Positions 1 through 12,423 of a stretch of 64,000 bases of DNA are shown here, one piece after another; the stretch's first letter is position 1, and the number at the start of each line of letters is the position of its first letter. Under the pieces are notes generated by a model. That model had not been told where the DNA came from. It made no database searches and saw only the letters and a program-made list of their open reading frames with translations. Where the stretch lies: assembly GCF_001625215.2 (NCBI RefSeq), contig NC_030387.2:25184517-25248516 (forward strand), written 5' to 3'. The DNA comes from Daucus carota subsp. sativus (Eukaryota; Streptophyta; Magnoliopsida; Apiales; Apiaceae). The translations under genes were made by a program, and so were the position numbers.

Positions 1-188
1 AAGTAGTTAGAAATATTATTTTTTTAAAATTTTTTTTTCTCTTAATAAAAATATATAACTAAAACTTTTATTCACAAAAAAATAACTTAAAAATAATAAC
101 TTTTACTACTCGGTCAATCATATAAAGAAATGTGCCAAAAGTCAAAATGTCAAATAAGAAAACAGAGGGATTATTGGTATTTGCTAAA

Positions 189-491
189 TACTCCATCCGT
201 CCCCTTAGATAGTATACATTGAGGGACGCAGACGCGAACGTGACACGGCCTTTAATGCTCCTGCAAAGTGTAGTTATTTTTTTAAAAAATTTTCTTTTCT
301 GAAATAAAGTTTGGATGTTAAATTTTTATTTGGGAAAAAAAAATCCTCAAAACAAAGTTACGGAACTATATTTTATAAGAGTATTGAAATGCGTATCAAG
401 CAGTTGAAAATAAATGTATAGAATTAAATGGGACAAAGGGAGTAAAGCAGTTGAAAATAAACGTATAGAATTAAATGGGACAAAGGGAGTA
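189..491. mobile_element. Stowaway-like MITE with duplicated right end
   Basis: The left end reads TACTCCATCCGTCCCC and the right end GGGACAAAGGGAGTA, the inverted CTCCCTCCGTCC-type terminus of Tc1/mariner-like MITEs. The last roughly 45 bp (GCAGTTGAAAATAAA through GGGAGTA) occur twice in tandem, near 403-446 and 447-491. No coding capacity. Confidence 0.6.
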
Positions 492-644
492 TTAATTAAG
501 ACATAATAATTAGATACAATCAATGACAGATATTAGATATGTAGTTATTAGTAATTAATAATGTGTAATAAATCAAATGAAATAATTATTAGTGTAGATA
601 TTAATGATTAAATTGGCTCACCAAAACCCATGTTGTAGTATTAT

Positions 645-909
645 ACTCCCTCCGTCCCCTTTTACATGTCCCTTTTGAAAATTTTTTTTGTCCCAAATTA
701 CTTGTCCACTTCTCTTTTCAAAGCAACTTTTTGTATGTTTTTTCAAAATGTAACAACTTCCAATGTTTGACTAGCATATATATATACACAACTCTATCTA
801 ATTCATTACATTTATTAGGGATATGTATGAAAACAAGATATCCACCTAACATTTTCTTAAGATGCGTTTTTTTTGCAAAAGGGACAAGTAAAAAGGGACG
901 GAGGGAGTA
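645..909. mobile_element. Stowaway-like MITE
   Basis: The ends are CTCCCTCCGTCCCCTTTTAC and the matching inverted GGGACGGAGGGAG, each flanked by TA, as expected for a mariner-type MITE of about 265 bp. The short ORF in it simply reads through the terminus and is not a gene. Confidence 0.75.
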
Positions 910-2234
910 TATATAATAGATAGATTAAGCATTGTATGTTTAATTTAAAGAATCAAACTAGTGCAATAAAGAAAAAGCTCGTAGAGGTTAGCTCTTCAAT
1001 AAAATATTACTCAGGCGGAGAAGAAAAAATCCACCTGAAATCTTGAAAGAGCCTTTATTTATTTTTATTTTATTTGTTCTTGATTAATACATTTATCTAC
1101 CTATAAAAAAAATTTAAAAATTGTATTCAATCCTTCTTCTGCAATCTTTGTATTGTTAAATAACATATTACATTTAAACAATATTTAAACATTAGTATAT
1201 GATTGTATTTTACAATTTAATTATTATTTAGACATAAAGATCTATCAACTTTAAAAACGTCAAAGCTCATTTTAAGATTGATCGATTATAAAATTAAATA
1301 AATTATTGTCATGGGCAATTGAATTGGATTATCACTAAAAATTATATCAATTTTAAATCAATTAATATAGAGATTAAAACACATAATGATAAAGAATTAA
1401 ATTATAGAAATAGGACATTGTTTATTCAAATATAAAATGACAAATACAACAGCATTTCCTCCTCTTCGTTTCACATGTTATGATTTTTTTCACAAATTGA
1501 AAACTTTAATTTATTTAAAAGGAAAAAAAATTCTATTACAATAATATTTTGTACGACGGAGATTTTTATATAATTGGAATGGAATAATTAGAGTGTTGGC
1601 TCTCTCTATCATAATTTTAACAAATAATATTCCAAATATCACATCCAGTAAAAATGAATCTAAATATCGTTTCAAAACGCAACTTTAAATTGTGTTTATA
1701 AAAATTGCTAGTATTTTTTAAAAAAACAAAAATCGCTACTTAAAATGATTTTATGGGTGAAAAAAGTTATTTTAAATTGTATTTTGATTACAAAACGCTA
1801 TTTTATCTTAAATTACTTATTTTTTAAGTTCGAAACGCTACTTAGGTTTTGAGTTCAAAACACTGCTTTAAGTATGTTTTGGAAGTAGAACGTCACTTTA
1901 TCCTGTATTATCAATTTTTTGAAGGTTATGACCGTGAGAAGTTGAAGTTGCAATTTTTTTTATTTTTCTAAGTATAAAATATAAGTTAAAGTTGCTTGCG
2001 AAAATTTTTGATAATTTTTTGATCGTGATATGAGGACATTTTAATCCACAACTATGATATTATGGACTCTTCATAAAATATTAAGGATGAAATAGTGAAC
2101 AGTGTTCCTAAAAAAAATACTGCTAGTGTATAAAACCCAGAAAACAAAAAAATTGCAAAAAGAAATACAGGAACACTAGTGAAAGTGAATAACATGAGTG
2201 ATTTGGGTGAAATGTGAATGACAGTATTAATTTA
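910..2234. other. AT-rich spacer without a gene
   Basis: No ORF or splice pattern is convincing here. From about 1660 to 1905 a diverged short motif of the form AAAACGCTACTTA recurs several times, which may be a remnant of an old repeat; otherwise I see nothing. Confidence 0.5.
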
Positions 2235-3385
2235 AACTAGTTGAGAAACCGCGCGTTGCGGCGGCCTATAAAAATTATATTAATGATTCAGTATTAATAT
2301 TTGTAGAGTACAATAATTTTGTGGTTGTTTATAAAAAGTATATTAATGATTAAAAATTAATATTTGTAGGATAAAATCAATTTTATATTATAAAAATCTT
2401 GATGTAATATCAATACTAATATATAAAATTGCAAAATTTGGACTATTCACAGTGAAAAACTGAAAATAAATTTCTACACGTAATTAACAATTTAAAACAC
2501 GACGAATCTTGATTTTATTTGTGTTTCTTTTTTGAAAAGTAATCATGTTCTTACATTGTCACCTTCCTTCAATTTTTTTGGATTGATTGTGCACAAAAAC
2601 ATCTAACTTAAATCCGTGAGATAGCAGTCCATAACTACCCTTGCGTATAACAACCTTTATTTTTTTAATATTATATAAACAGCATTCATTTAAAAGTTGC
2701 TTGAACGGAGCAAACAGATAATGCATGAATAATATTTTCATGTGTACAAAGTAAATCATAAAAAAATTAACAACAACAAACATGTCCGATGGACAAAACA
2801 AATATTATAAAATAATAACCAATAAACATACATCATTAATAGTTAATTTATTGATATCATCCATCAATATCATGTCAAGACTATATTCTTCACCCGTGTT
2901 TGGATTTGTCGACTCCCACGTAACGGTCTGTAACTACCTTTGCTTGCAACAACCTTTATTTTTTTTAGTACCGTATAAACAGCCTTCACTTATTATTGTA
3001 GAAGAACGGCACCACCGAGTTAGAAATCGAGCCATAGAACTATCACTATCACCAGAGAGAGGTAGGGTTGTGATATTGAGAGAGAGGGTTGTGTTGAGAT
3101 GATCCAAAATCCTACAATCTATAGGGGTATTTATAAGTGCAGAGAGACTTGTATGATACTCTTTCCCATAATTACATAATTTGAAACAAAATCAGGTTAA
3201 AACTTTCAAGCTGCTATATTCCATAAATAATCTGAAACAAAATCAGATTCTAAAATATCCGAAACTAAAAAAGATAGTTCTAATTTTTGATATTTTTCAT
3301 CCGAAAATTCCAGAAAATTAGAAAAATATAACGGAGCGATGTGAGAGGCGCCACCTACACGCCCGTCGCTTCTCCTTTATATAGA
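2235..3385 (-). mobile_element. Helitron-like element (non-autonomous)
   Basis: Read on the minus strand, the element begins TCTATATAAAGGAGAAGCG and then the segment giving GGCGCC. It ends with a GC-rich hairpin (CCGC...GCGG around 2250-2264) followed by TTTCTCAACTAG, a CTRR terminus, then T. That fits Helitron structure: 5' TC, 3' hairpin plus CTRR, insertion between A and T, no inverted termini or target duplication. An internal segment around 2620-2700 is repeated at 2925-2990. No RepHel ORF is present. Assignment rests on termini only. Confidence 0.5.
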
Positions 3386-3670
3386 AATGAAATCAGATTA
3401 AAACTTTCAAGCTACTATATTCCCCTGAAACAAAATCAAATTCTGAAACTTGCTTCTAATATATCTGAAACTAAAAAAAGGTAGTTCTATTGCTTCTCCT
3501 TTATATAGAAACAAAATCAGATTAATACTTTCAAGCTACTATATTCCATAAATAGTTTTAATTTTTGATATTTTTCATTCAAAAATTCCAGAAAATTAGA
3601 AAAATAGCACGGAGCGATGTGAGAGGCGCCACCTACACGCCTCTCGCTTCTCCTTTATATAAGTATATTC
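3386..3670 (-). mobile_element. Duplicated Helitron 5'-end fragment
   Basis: This segment repeats the last roughly 200 bp of the neighbouring Helitron-like element, including the GATGTGAGAGGCGCC stretch and CTTCTCCTTTATATA terminus. It looks like a tandem or nested second 5' end rather than an independent element. Confidence 0.5.
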
Positions 3671-3677
3671 CTTTATA

Positions 3678-3972
3678 TAAGAGCATCTCCAAGAGATTCT
3701 TAATGCTCCTAACTTGAGATTTGAGGAGGGAGAGGAAAAATGTTGCTCCAAGAGACTCTTTAAATCTTAAGAGCCTCTTGTTTCTCTCTACTCTCCCCTC
3801 AAAGTTAAGAGCTACCACATGACTCCTAACTTATTTTTTCACAATAAAAGAAATCTTTCCTTCCAATTCACCTCCATCTTTCAATCTCTTTTGTTGTAGT
3901 AGAGTCCAATATATGAATAAAATATGAAATAGAGAAGAGATGTAGAGAGTATTGTTGGAGTTTACGCTCTTA
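3678..3972. mobile_element. MITE with GAGCATCTCCAA termini
   Basis: Termini TAAGAGCATCTCCAA and TTGGAGTTTACGCTCTTA are imperfect inverted repeats; the flanking TAA/TTA suggests a PIF/Harbinger (Tourist-like) type. The short antisense ORF inside has no recognisable domain. Confidence 0.55.
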
Positions 3973-4340
3973 GAGCATCTCCAACGGTGCTCCTAAATCA
4001 TTCCTTAAACAATAATATAAAATGTGGCTCCTAATAAGTTAATACACTAAAAAGCATGAGAACTCCAATGGTACTCTTTATACTTGTTCCTTATTCATAT
4101 TTTATATTTATTTTATATAAATGAGAGGAAAAAGTTAACTAAAAGAGAGAGAAGATTGAAGGGAAATTAATATAATATTGGGTTAGGAGCTACTAGATAC
4201 TCTTTAAAAGAAAGGAGAGAGAGTAAGCTCTTAAATTTTTAAAGAGCATCTAGGAGCCCATTGGAGCACTAAAATTTGATTTGCTCCTAAAATTTAGACT
4301 TAGGAGCTTGTTTAGAGAGCCCCTTGGAGTTGCTCTTAAC
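3973..4340. mobile_element. Second adjacent GAGCATCTCCAAC-type MITE
   Basis: Left end AGAGCATCTCCAACGGTGCT and right end CCTTGGAGTTGCTCTTAA are inverted relatives of each other and of the preceding MITE, which it directly abuts. Confidence 0.5.
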
Positions 4341-4493
4341 TTTGTTCTAAATTGCTAAGAGTCACATTTTTTATATTATATTTAGAAGCCAACAAGGAGG
4401 GTCTTGGACATGCTGTAAGTATATTGATGATTGAGAGCAGCCAAACAAACACGAAAGCATGGAAGGCAGTGAAAGAGCCATCTTTGATTCTCT

Positions 4494-4874
4494 GAGAGCA
4501 AGTCCAACAATGTCCTAGTTAGAGCCCCAAATATAATATAAAATATGATGTCCTAGTGATTTAGGACATGGTTATGTAAGTTCAACTCCAACAATGTGCC
4601 TTATTTTCAATATATGTTTAATATTTTATTATTAAAGTATTCCTTTCATCATTAAAACACAATATAAAGTAGAGAGAGAAAGAGGGTGGATATAAAATTT
4701 TATATTAAAATATTGGATAGGACAAGGAGAGAGGTGCCCTATTAATAGGGCTTGAAGAGGTTGTCCTAGTGATATAAGGCATCACTAGGACACTCTTGAA
4801 TCAACATTTTTCATCAAGTGCCTTAAATTATAACTTAAGACAAGTTATAGGGCTTCTCTTGGACTTGCTCTAAA
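4494..4874. mobile_element. MITE with AGAGCAAGTCCAA termini
   Basis: Inverted termini AGAGCAAGTCCAACAATG and TTCTCTTGGACTTGCTCT bound about 380 bp of AT-rich non-coding DNA. It sits just upstream of the first gene and could contribute to its promoter. Confidence 0.6.
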
Positions 4875-5048
4875 CCCCAAACCCCAACTCTTTCTCGGCG
4901 AGATTTTCAATCGAGTCGACGATTTAGTCGATGGATCCTTCCATTGCTTTCATCAGTCTCTCTCTCTCGCGCGCGCACACACTCAAACACAAACACTTTC
5001 AGCACAATTTTGCCTAATTTTACGTCTAATTTGCATTTTCTTGATTAT

Positions 5049-8000
5049 ATGTTTAAGGAGGCTTCAACTGTACTCAAAACTGAGGGCACTGATAGAGCAG
5101 ATGAGCTGAAGAAAGTGAGATTTTACGTCAAATTCTCATCCCCCCTTTTTACTGCTTTCGATGTTAATAGCTATACGGTGCAAGTTTTTTTTTCCCCTGG
5201 TTTTTGTTGGGAGTTGTGAGTTCTCATGGGTGTTTGTTTTAATTTTTAGGGTGTAGTTTATTCTCCATCAGCTTCAAGGCTGTGGAGACCAGCTGCTCAG
5301 AGAAATCTCAGAAACCAGTGGGCTAACTTGTCTTCTTATAAACACAAATGGGCCTCTCTTTCTTCTTCTGCTCGTTCACATGCCACTTCTTTTGTTAATT
5401 ATTCCCTTTCCTTAAGGTATTATTTTCAATCTTACTTTTATTTAATCAAACCCCAAATCATCTTTGTATTTTGTGTATGTATATCTGCTTGTTTTCTTCT
5501 TGTTTTCTAGGTATATGGATGCTAGGGATTTGGGCGTGTTGACTGATTTACCTGGTATAAAAAACAAAGCTTCTCTTAAATTGTTTAAGCAGCAGGTCAT
5601 TTCTTATTACTACTTTTTTTTTCTTTCTTTTTTTTCTCCTCATATTTAAGCTTTGAACTACATTGTATTTTTTTTTGATGTTTAGGAGCTTCATAGGAGT
5701 AAGCTTTTAGCTTCTTACAGGAATATGGTACTGGTTCTCTACTTGGATTTTTATTGATTATGTGAAAATTTCAGAGCTTTTGTTTATCTTATGATCGTGG
5801 AAAACATAAACAGTTATGCTTGCATTGTATGTAATTGTTATGCAACAACTACTGCATTTGCATATTGTATAGTTAGAGCTGCTTCTTCAATAAACAATAG
5901 GCTATAAATCATAATTTCAGTGCCACATTTTTCGATTGGCATGTTAGATTAAAGGGAACTTGCAACACGTGGATGTCTTGCTTCTGTTGCATCTTATCCT
6001 CTCTTATATTTGTATCATCATTTCTTAGTAAATTAGTAAAAACCAATACATGTATACTCATTTGTGTAAATATATACAGGTCACTATAGTGAATCAAATG
6101 GTGAATTCTGGTGCTTCGATGAGATGTTTCCTTAAAGGGGTTGACAATAGCTCAATTTTACAATATTCAAATTCTTCTTTGAACAGTACCGATGTTGGTG
6201 ATGGAGGGGGAATCCCGGCCTTTACATTTCGGTCAATTTCTTCTTTCGGCATGTTCTTTAACTTTAAGTATATTCGAGCTTTTGTTACTATTTTCCCATG
6301 TTACTATATTAGTTATTATACCAAAGACCTAATATACAAATTACTTACAGTTAAAGTCTCCTGGAAAAAAAATAGGCACAGATATATTTGCCATTATATT
6401 AGAAACACAATGTCCAACTTGTCTAAAATGGTGGTTTTAATATAATTCTAGCCAATACCTTTGTAATTAGCTCATTACTCTTAAAATTCCTTAAAAATTT
6501 CTTATCAATTTACCATTCTAAGAATACATAATTTTATTACAGAGGAATTAGCAGAGGAGCTTATACATATGTTTATTCTGGAACTCAATTTAAAGGTATA
6601 TTGCACCTTTCGCACGTCGCTGCAAGAATAAAATGTCTTATATATGAATTGGGCTGGTCAGTGTGGTCACTTATCCTTCTTTTTGTTAATGGTTGTTGTC
6701 GTTTGGGGTGTTTAATTGTTGCTATGGAACCGCAGCGGCTGCTAGTTATAGAGTTTATTTCCATCATTAATGAGGATGTCCAAAAAGATAATGAACTGTG
6801 CTGGCTGGACGAACTATATTCTGGCGAGTTTGATGACTTGAGTAAATGCAATTTGTACTCAACAGAAGCTTGTGCACCACTTCTTCCAAATATAAAGGGG
6901 AGAAAACCAGGTAAGCTAAAGCTGCAAGCAGAACACCAGCCAGATGAAGATGTTTTACAGGTAATGTCATCATTTCAATTTTTATATAAATTGTCTATCA
7001 TTTCCACAACAAGAGTTGCACTTCAGATATAATGTACTTGGTATGCACTTCAGATATAATGTACTTCAGATATAGTATATGACCAAGTACCAGCACCTGA
7101 GTAATTCGATTAGTTGCAATAATAGAGATAAGTTCAATAAACTTATTTGGAGTAAGACCCTACAAAGTAGTTATTTGTCAAAAAAAATTCCTATTATGCC
7201 TATGAAACAGAGATCCTTCTTAAGAAAGTAAGGATAGTATGTAACGATCTTTGGAAATCAACTAACTTCCAATTAGTTATCATTTGAAGTGCTCCACACA
7301 CAAGGAGCAGCCGCTGGGATCCAAAGGATTGCATGAATCAGATATTTGTTTCCCGCCATAAAACCTTAAAATTTAATTAACAAAAATTCAATTAATTAAA
7401 AAATAGGAAACTGGTCCACAGCCACGGGTGGATAGGGACCGGTTTCCAGCCATCAGATCACGTCCCTCCATTTTGTGATCCTACGGCTAAAAAAAAGGCT
7501 CCCCGCAATGAAACATTGTAACCCCGCAAAGAAACATTGCGAGTATGAAAGACCCCGCAATAAATCATTGCGGGTATACAAGTCCCCGCAATGTTTCATT
7601 GCAGGGAGTCTCTTTTTTTTTTCCCTGGACCCTTTTACCCCTCCCTGGACCCTTTTACCCCTCCCTTCACATATCATATGCCTTGTAGAGTTTATTATAT
7701 TAAATTGTTATCATTTAACATTTTTAAATTAAATTAAAATATTGTTAAGGTTAGAAATAGTGAGAAAATTTTGATTTTTCTTAGTACAATATATGAATAA
7801 TTTTTCTATCTAATTTCTATATATTTTTATCTTATTAACTATTTTATGTCTTTTTGTTATACTAATAATTTTACTTATTTGAATACTACTGCTTGTTTTT
7901 TAAATATATCGAACACATGTTTGAACTATGTAGTTCACATGCTCTTTTAAGGTTAATTAACTTTTTGTAGCTAAAGTTGAATTATTTTATTACGAATTAT

Positions 8001-11000
8001 TCACTTTTTCCAATTCTCTTTTGTACTGGTAGTGTTTTTAAATGTACTCAAACATATTCAAATCCAAGATAAATATCGAAATTATGAATAAACATCACTT
8101 AAATTGGTTGAATATTAGTAAGAACACATATAATTGGTATTTTTTGCTAGAATTTAATAATTTTTGACAAATTATTAACTTTTTCCAATTCTCGTATGTA
8201 CAAGTAGTTTTTTCAAATATACTCGAACAAATACAAATCAAAGAAAAATATCTAAATTATTATTAAATGTCACTTAAATTGGTTAAATATTAATAAGAAC
8301 ACATATATTAATATTTTCTAGCTAAAATTGAATAAATTCTTACAATTTATTGAACATTTTCAAATATTTTGAATAAAATAAGTAATATTATCTTCCCCGC
8401 AATGAAGCATCGCGGGGACAGTTTACCTAAATTTCATACCCGCAATGAAACATTGTGGGGATTATGTACCCCGCAATAAATCATTGTGGGGTGTTAAATC
8501 TTCATTTGAAAGGTGGCTGTGTGAGGTGGATAGTGTATTTGTTTTAAAAGACACCCGCCATGAGTCATTGCGGGTAGTTTACTTTTTAAAAGATACCCCA
8601 CAATGAATCATTGCGGGGAGTATGTTATACTTCAAGCCACATAGCTCACGATTCGAACACTTCACCTTCCAGTTCTAAGACAGATAGTAATGCCAGTTGT
8701 GGGGTGATATAATGTATTAGTATAATAATTAAAATTAAAATTTTAAACAAATATAACATATAAAATAATTAAAATTTTCAAATAATAGTGAGAAAAAATA
8801 ATTTTGTAATTTAAAATTATAAACAATTAAATATTTTAAAATATTTGTGATATACAAATAATTTAATATTAATGTACATTCTAGTGATATAATTATTTTG
8901 AATAATAATCTTTAAATTTAAATTTTAATATATATATCTTGAATTAATGAAGTTAATCGTATATTTAAAATGAATGAAAATAATTTAAAATGAAAGTAAA
9001 AATGTTAACTAAATCTGAAGTAGTGGAAGGATAGTTTGGGGAAGTAAAATGTTTCAGAGTTCCCCGCAATGAAACATTGCAGGGACTTAAGTACCCGCAA
9101 TGTTTCATTGCAAGGACTTAAGTACCGACAATGAAACATTGCGGGGTCTTGAATACCCGCAATGTTTCATTGCGGGGAGTCTTTGTTATCCAATGGCCCA
9201 GATCTGGTGGTTCCCTATCCAACGGTGGTTGTATAACAGTTTTTATCATAAGTATGAGGATAGAATCTTATACAAATATATAGTGTCACCTGATCCATCT
9301 AAGTGTATAACAATATGTCAATATATCTGTCTCAAGAATAACGACTTTTGGTTATATGGTCATGTGGAGAATTGACAATTTCTATTTTACTCTTACTACC
9401 TTATTTCAATATCAGAATCCAATCTATCCCCCTTTCTCTATTTTATTGAATGACAAATATCAGTATATGTATGTTGTATATGATACATTCGATTGAACAG
9501 TTGAGTGTTTGTCTTGCAGGTGTACTTGACAACTTGGCTTGCAGATGTCAATATGGATAAATGCAGGTAACATTTTATCTGTTATTATTACAAGAAAGAT
9601 GAATTTTGAATAGACGAAGCCATGGTTGTCACGTCGATAAGTCGAGTTGAGTCGATAAAGGTCCAGCTTATCGACTAGTCGACTAGTCGTAGACTAGTCG
9701 AAAAGTTAATTAATATTTAATTAAATAATATATGTGTTATATATGTGGTTTCCTCTTATTAATCATATGTATATCAATCACAAAATAGATATGTTAGTTA
9801 CAAACATATCTTTTTTCCCCTTTCATGTACACACATTAACACACTACACACATTAATTGTACCAATATATAAACAGATTATAATACATGTATATTCAATT
9901 TAATCAACTTATGCATACATAAGCACATACACACACAAAGATCTATAAACTTAGATTAACATATTGATTATTGTTGATTTTGAGCAGGTTCATATAATTT
10001 ATTTTTTTCATTTTAATTTTTGATTGAATTTTGCATTTGTCAACCGACTAGTCGACCAAGTCGAACGACTAGTCGATAAGTCGACCGACTAGTCGACGAT
10101 TCGCAAGTCGACCTCTCCAGTCGATTTTCTCAACCCGACTAGTCGACTAGTCGCGACTAGTCGAGCGCCGTGACAACACGAAGGAAAATAATTCTTCTTT
10201 GAAGATTAAATATGTATTAATTTTCTCATATAATAGAGTTTCTTTTTACCAAATTCCTTTTTTGGTTCTCTATAACTTTGTGTGTAATTTGAAAGCATCA
10301 AACTGATAAAACCAAGAACTCTAAATTTTCTTTTGTAGATATTACATGGTTGTGGGAATAGAATGGGATGGTGTGAAGGGATAGTGTAGGGGTTAGAGAT
10401 GGACTAGAGACGGTGACTGGGAAGAGTTTAAAGGAAATGGTGTAGTGTACAAGTAAGACAATGGAGTGGACAAACTAAAAAGTAAGGACAAAAGCAATGT
10501 AAATTATGCAGAATGGTCTTTCTAGTATCAGAGACGAGTGTTACTTTAATACGACTGCTAACTTTGTTGAGATGAGTAGTACGTTAATATGACTGATAAC
10601 TTTGTTCTTCTTTCTACAAAGAAAGTAGTAACCACAAGCATCATAAGTAATGAGAAAGACATTACTGGATTCTGTGAAACACCAACACTAAGTTGTCTAA
10701 TGTACTGGATTTATATATTAAGTTTGGGTGTTTCTTTAGTTGTGACGGTTAGTCAAATCTATGCTAGAGTTTTGACTTTTGATAGGTGGCTAATAGAATA
10801 TAGTGGAACTACAGTCGGATTGATAGTGACGTAGAATGGGAACTGGCCCTCAATCTAACACGAGGCTTCGTGGAAAGAGGCCAAGAGGGTGATGTGCTTG
10901 AGCTCTTAGTCCATAAACACTAAACACATACTTGTAAATTCTTGTACACTAGCTTTTAATATGCTATAGTACCTTGTTGAGGTTGGGATTACACTTTAAG

Positions 11001-11440
11001 TCAAGCATTACTTGAAGGACTGTCTATTATCTTTTTGTCTAGAGTCCTTTATAAGCTACATTTCTAAATTCTTCGAACATCAATGATTTGGCTCCTGACT
11101 ATGATTCCCAGTTACCAAGATTTCAGGTTTTGGCATAAAACATGGTGGTTATTATTTGGTGCAACTAAACTGCTCAGTTCCCACAAAATACTTGTGTGAA
11201 AATCATCAAGTTCCCTCATGTTTGCATTTCTCTTTTGTATGAATTTGATGAATATGATGAATATGTATAAATGAAACATAGAAGAATTTACCTACTTATT
11301 ATGGAAGCCATTTTTCTTTTTGTCACTATTTTGGATATTACATTCTAATTGACTATTGGTCATCTGTCTTATTTTTTTTAATCAGGGTGGATGAAATATT
11401 TACTTCTGTTGCGGAGGAAATGAATGTTACCCTTGTGTGA
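5049..11440 (+). CDS. Uncharacterised plant protein, nine exons (about 302 aa)
   Basis: I do not recognise the family. A consistent spliced frame runs through exons 5049-5114, 5250-5416, 5511-5595, 5686-5727, 6080-6248, 6543-6595, 6736-6960, 9520-9566 and 11386-11440, ending in TGA. The predicted protein has a basic, Trp/Ser-rich N-terminal third (RLWRPAAQRNLRNQW), a middle with LLASYRNM, and an acidic C-terminal half containing CWLDELYSGEFDDLS and the ending EEMNVTLV. No signal peptide or membrane helix is obvious. The intron after exon 5 appears to use a GC donor, because only that join gives SSFEELAEEL in frame. The start is uncertain: an upstream ATG at 4931 closes quickly, and an acceptor-like TATGTTTAAG lies just before the second exon-like stretch, so another first exon is possible. 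Introns 7 and 8 are swollen by transposons. Confidence 0.65.
7405..9245. mobile_element. TIR element with 13 palindromes, inside an intron
   Basis: The ends, GGAAACTGGTCCACAGCCAC going in and GGTGGTTGTATAACAGTTTT going out, form an imperfect inverted repeat of roughly 35-40 bp sharing GGATAGGGA. Inside are 13 copies of a 22-23 bp palindrome with half-sites CCCCGCAATG and CATTGCGGGG. They begin near 7501, 7522, 7553, 7583, 8395, 8438, 8469, 8553, 8596, 9062, 9093, 9124 and 9154, often about 30 bp apart. The centre between clusters is AT-rich and non-coding. The likeliest reading is a foldback or Mutator-like non-autonomous transposon with subterminal protein-binding sites. No clear target duplication was found. 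Confidence 0.6.
9622..10177. mobile_element. hAT-like non-autonomous element, GACTAGTCGA-rich
   Basis: Termini ATGGTTGTCACG and CGTGACAAC are inverted. The flanks ACGAAGCC (9614-9621) and ACGAAGGA (10178-10185) resemble a decayed 8-bp target duplication. Both subterminal regions are packed with the palindromic motif TCGACTAGTCGA. A relative lies at 43740-44321. Confidence 0.6.
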
Positions 11441-12127
11441 AACTGGTGTTTGTAGCAGGTAGAGCAACCAGAAGCAACATATGACGAATTAAAATCCTTT
11501 TTTTGGGAGGCCTCTATTCTGGATTTTGAGAGGCTTGGTTGGGGGTTAATATATTAACAGGATGAAAACTCAGGCTTAACAAGAACCTTTATATCTGTAC
11601 ATGTAAGAATGTTGAATCAAGATGTGTGAATGAATACGAATTAGTGATATACACACTTGGGGTCGGTGTCAGTTATGGAAACTTCTCCTATCAGCCTGAC
11701 AGATAAAATCTCAAAGAAACTTTAGAGTCTGATTTAATGGACTCAACCAGAGAATTTCACAACAGACTCAAATCTGTATAAATGCTGGCAAGAAGAACAG
11801 GTGCTAGTGCAATGCTTCCGATGAATAGCAACATGGAAACTCTTCGTAACTATGTTACTATCACAGATATACAAGCTTGTTTCCATGCTTGTTGATGCTT
11901 GGGCTTCAAATTCTGTACCCAAACCTTCCATTTTTCTGGGGTTTCCCTTGTGTAACCTCAATTCATATTTTTGGACTTGATGAAATGTGGGGTTTGATGG
12001 TATTAGGCTATTAGCAGTGGCCAAAACCATATGCAAAGATTATTACAGTATTGTCATAATTTACTCTCTTTACTTATTGTTTTATACAAAACCAAATCAA
12101 ACCAAACATACTCAGTATATCCCGCTT
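11441..12127. other. 3' flank of the first gene
   Basis: Includes the probable 3' UTR of the nine-exon gene. A minus-strand ORF of 97 codons (11743-12036) has no family resemblance and atypical composition, so I do not call it. Nothing else is supported. Confidence 0.4.
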
Positions 12128-12215
12128 AGAGCAGGGTTTGAGGAGGGTAAGATGTACGCAGTCTTGCCCCTGCCCTTAAAGCAGAGAGGCTGTTTTCGTG
12201 AAGACCCCCGGCTTA
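12128..12215 (+). repeat. Possible SINE-like dispersed repeat remnant
   Basis: The stretch GGGTAAGATGTACGCAGTCT, with AGAGAGGCTGTTTTC shortly after and a GACCCCCGGCTTAG end, resembles a short dispersed repeat I associate with many eudicot genomes. No intact tRNA-type promoter pair was verified. Confidence 0.3.
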
Positions 12216-12423
12216 GTGTACAATAAATAATATAGTGTGTGATGTAATATTAATATACCTTAGCCCATAACTTTCTTCACATGGGACTTATCTAAACAGT
12301 TCTCGTTTGTCGATGATGGGTGACAATGATCTGAAACGGAGATATCAAATTGGATAAGAACTGCCACTATTTGCACAATCTTTTGAATTAACTTGATTTC
12401 TTCTTGTGTAATCCATCTATGTC

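Noticed and set aside
5328-5649. Small ORFs near the start of the first gene treated as separate genes
   Set aside because: They are exons 2 and 3 of the spliced gene read through into their introns.
7501-9176. CRISPR-like spacing of short palindromes
   Set aside because: The repeats vary, are palindromic, lie in a plant intron within a transposon, and there are no cas genes; a transposon subterminal array explains them.
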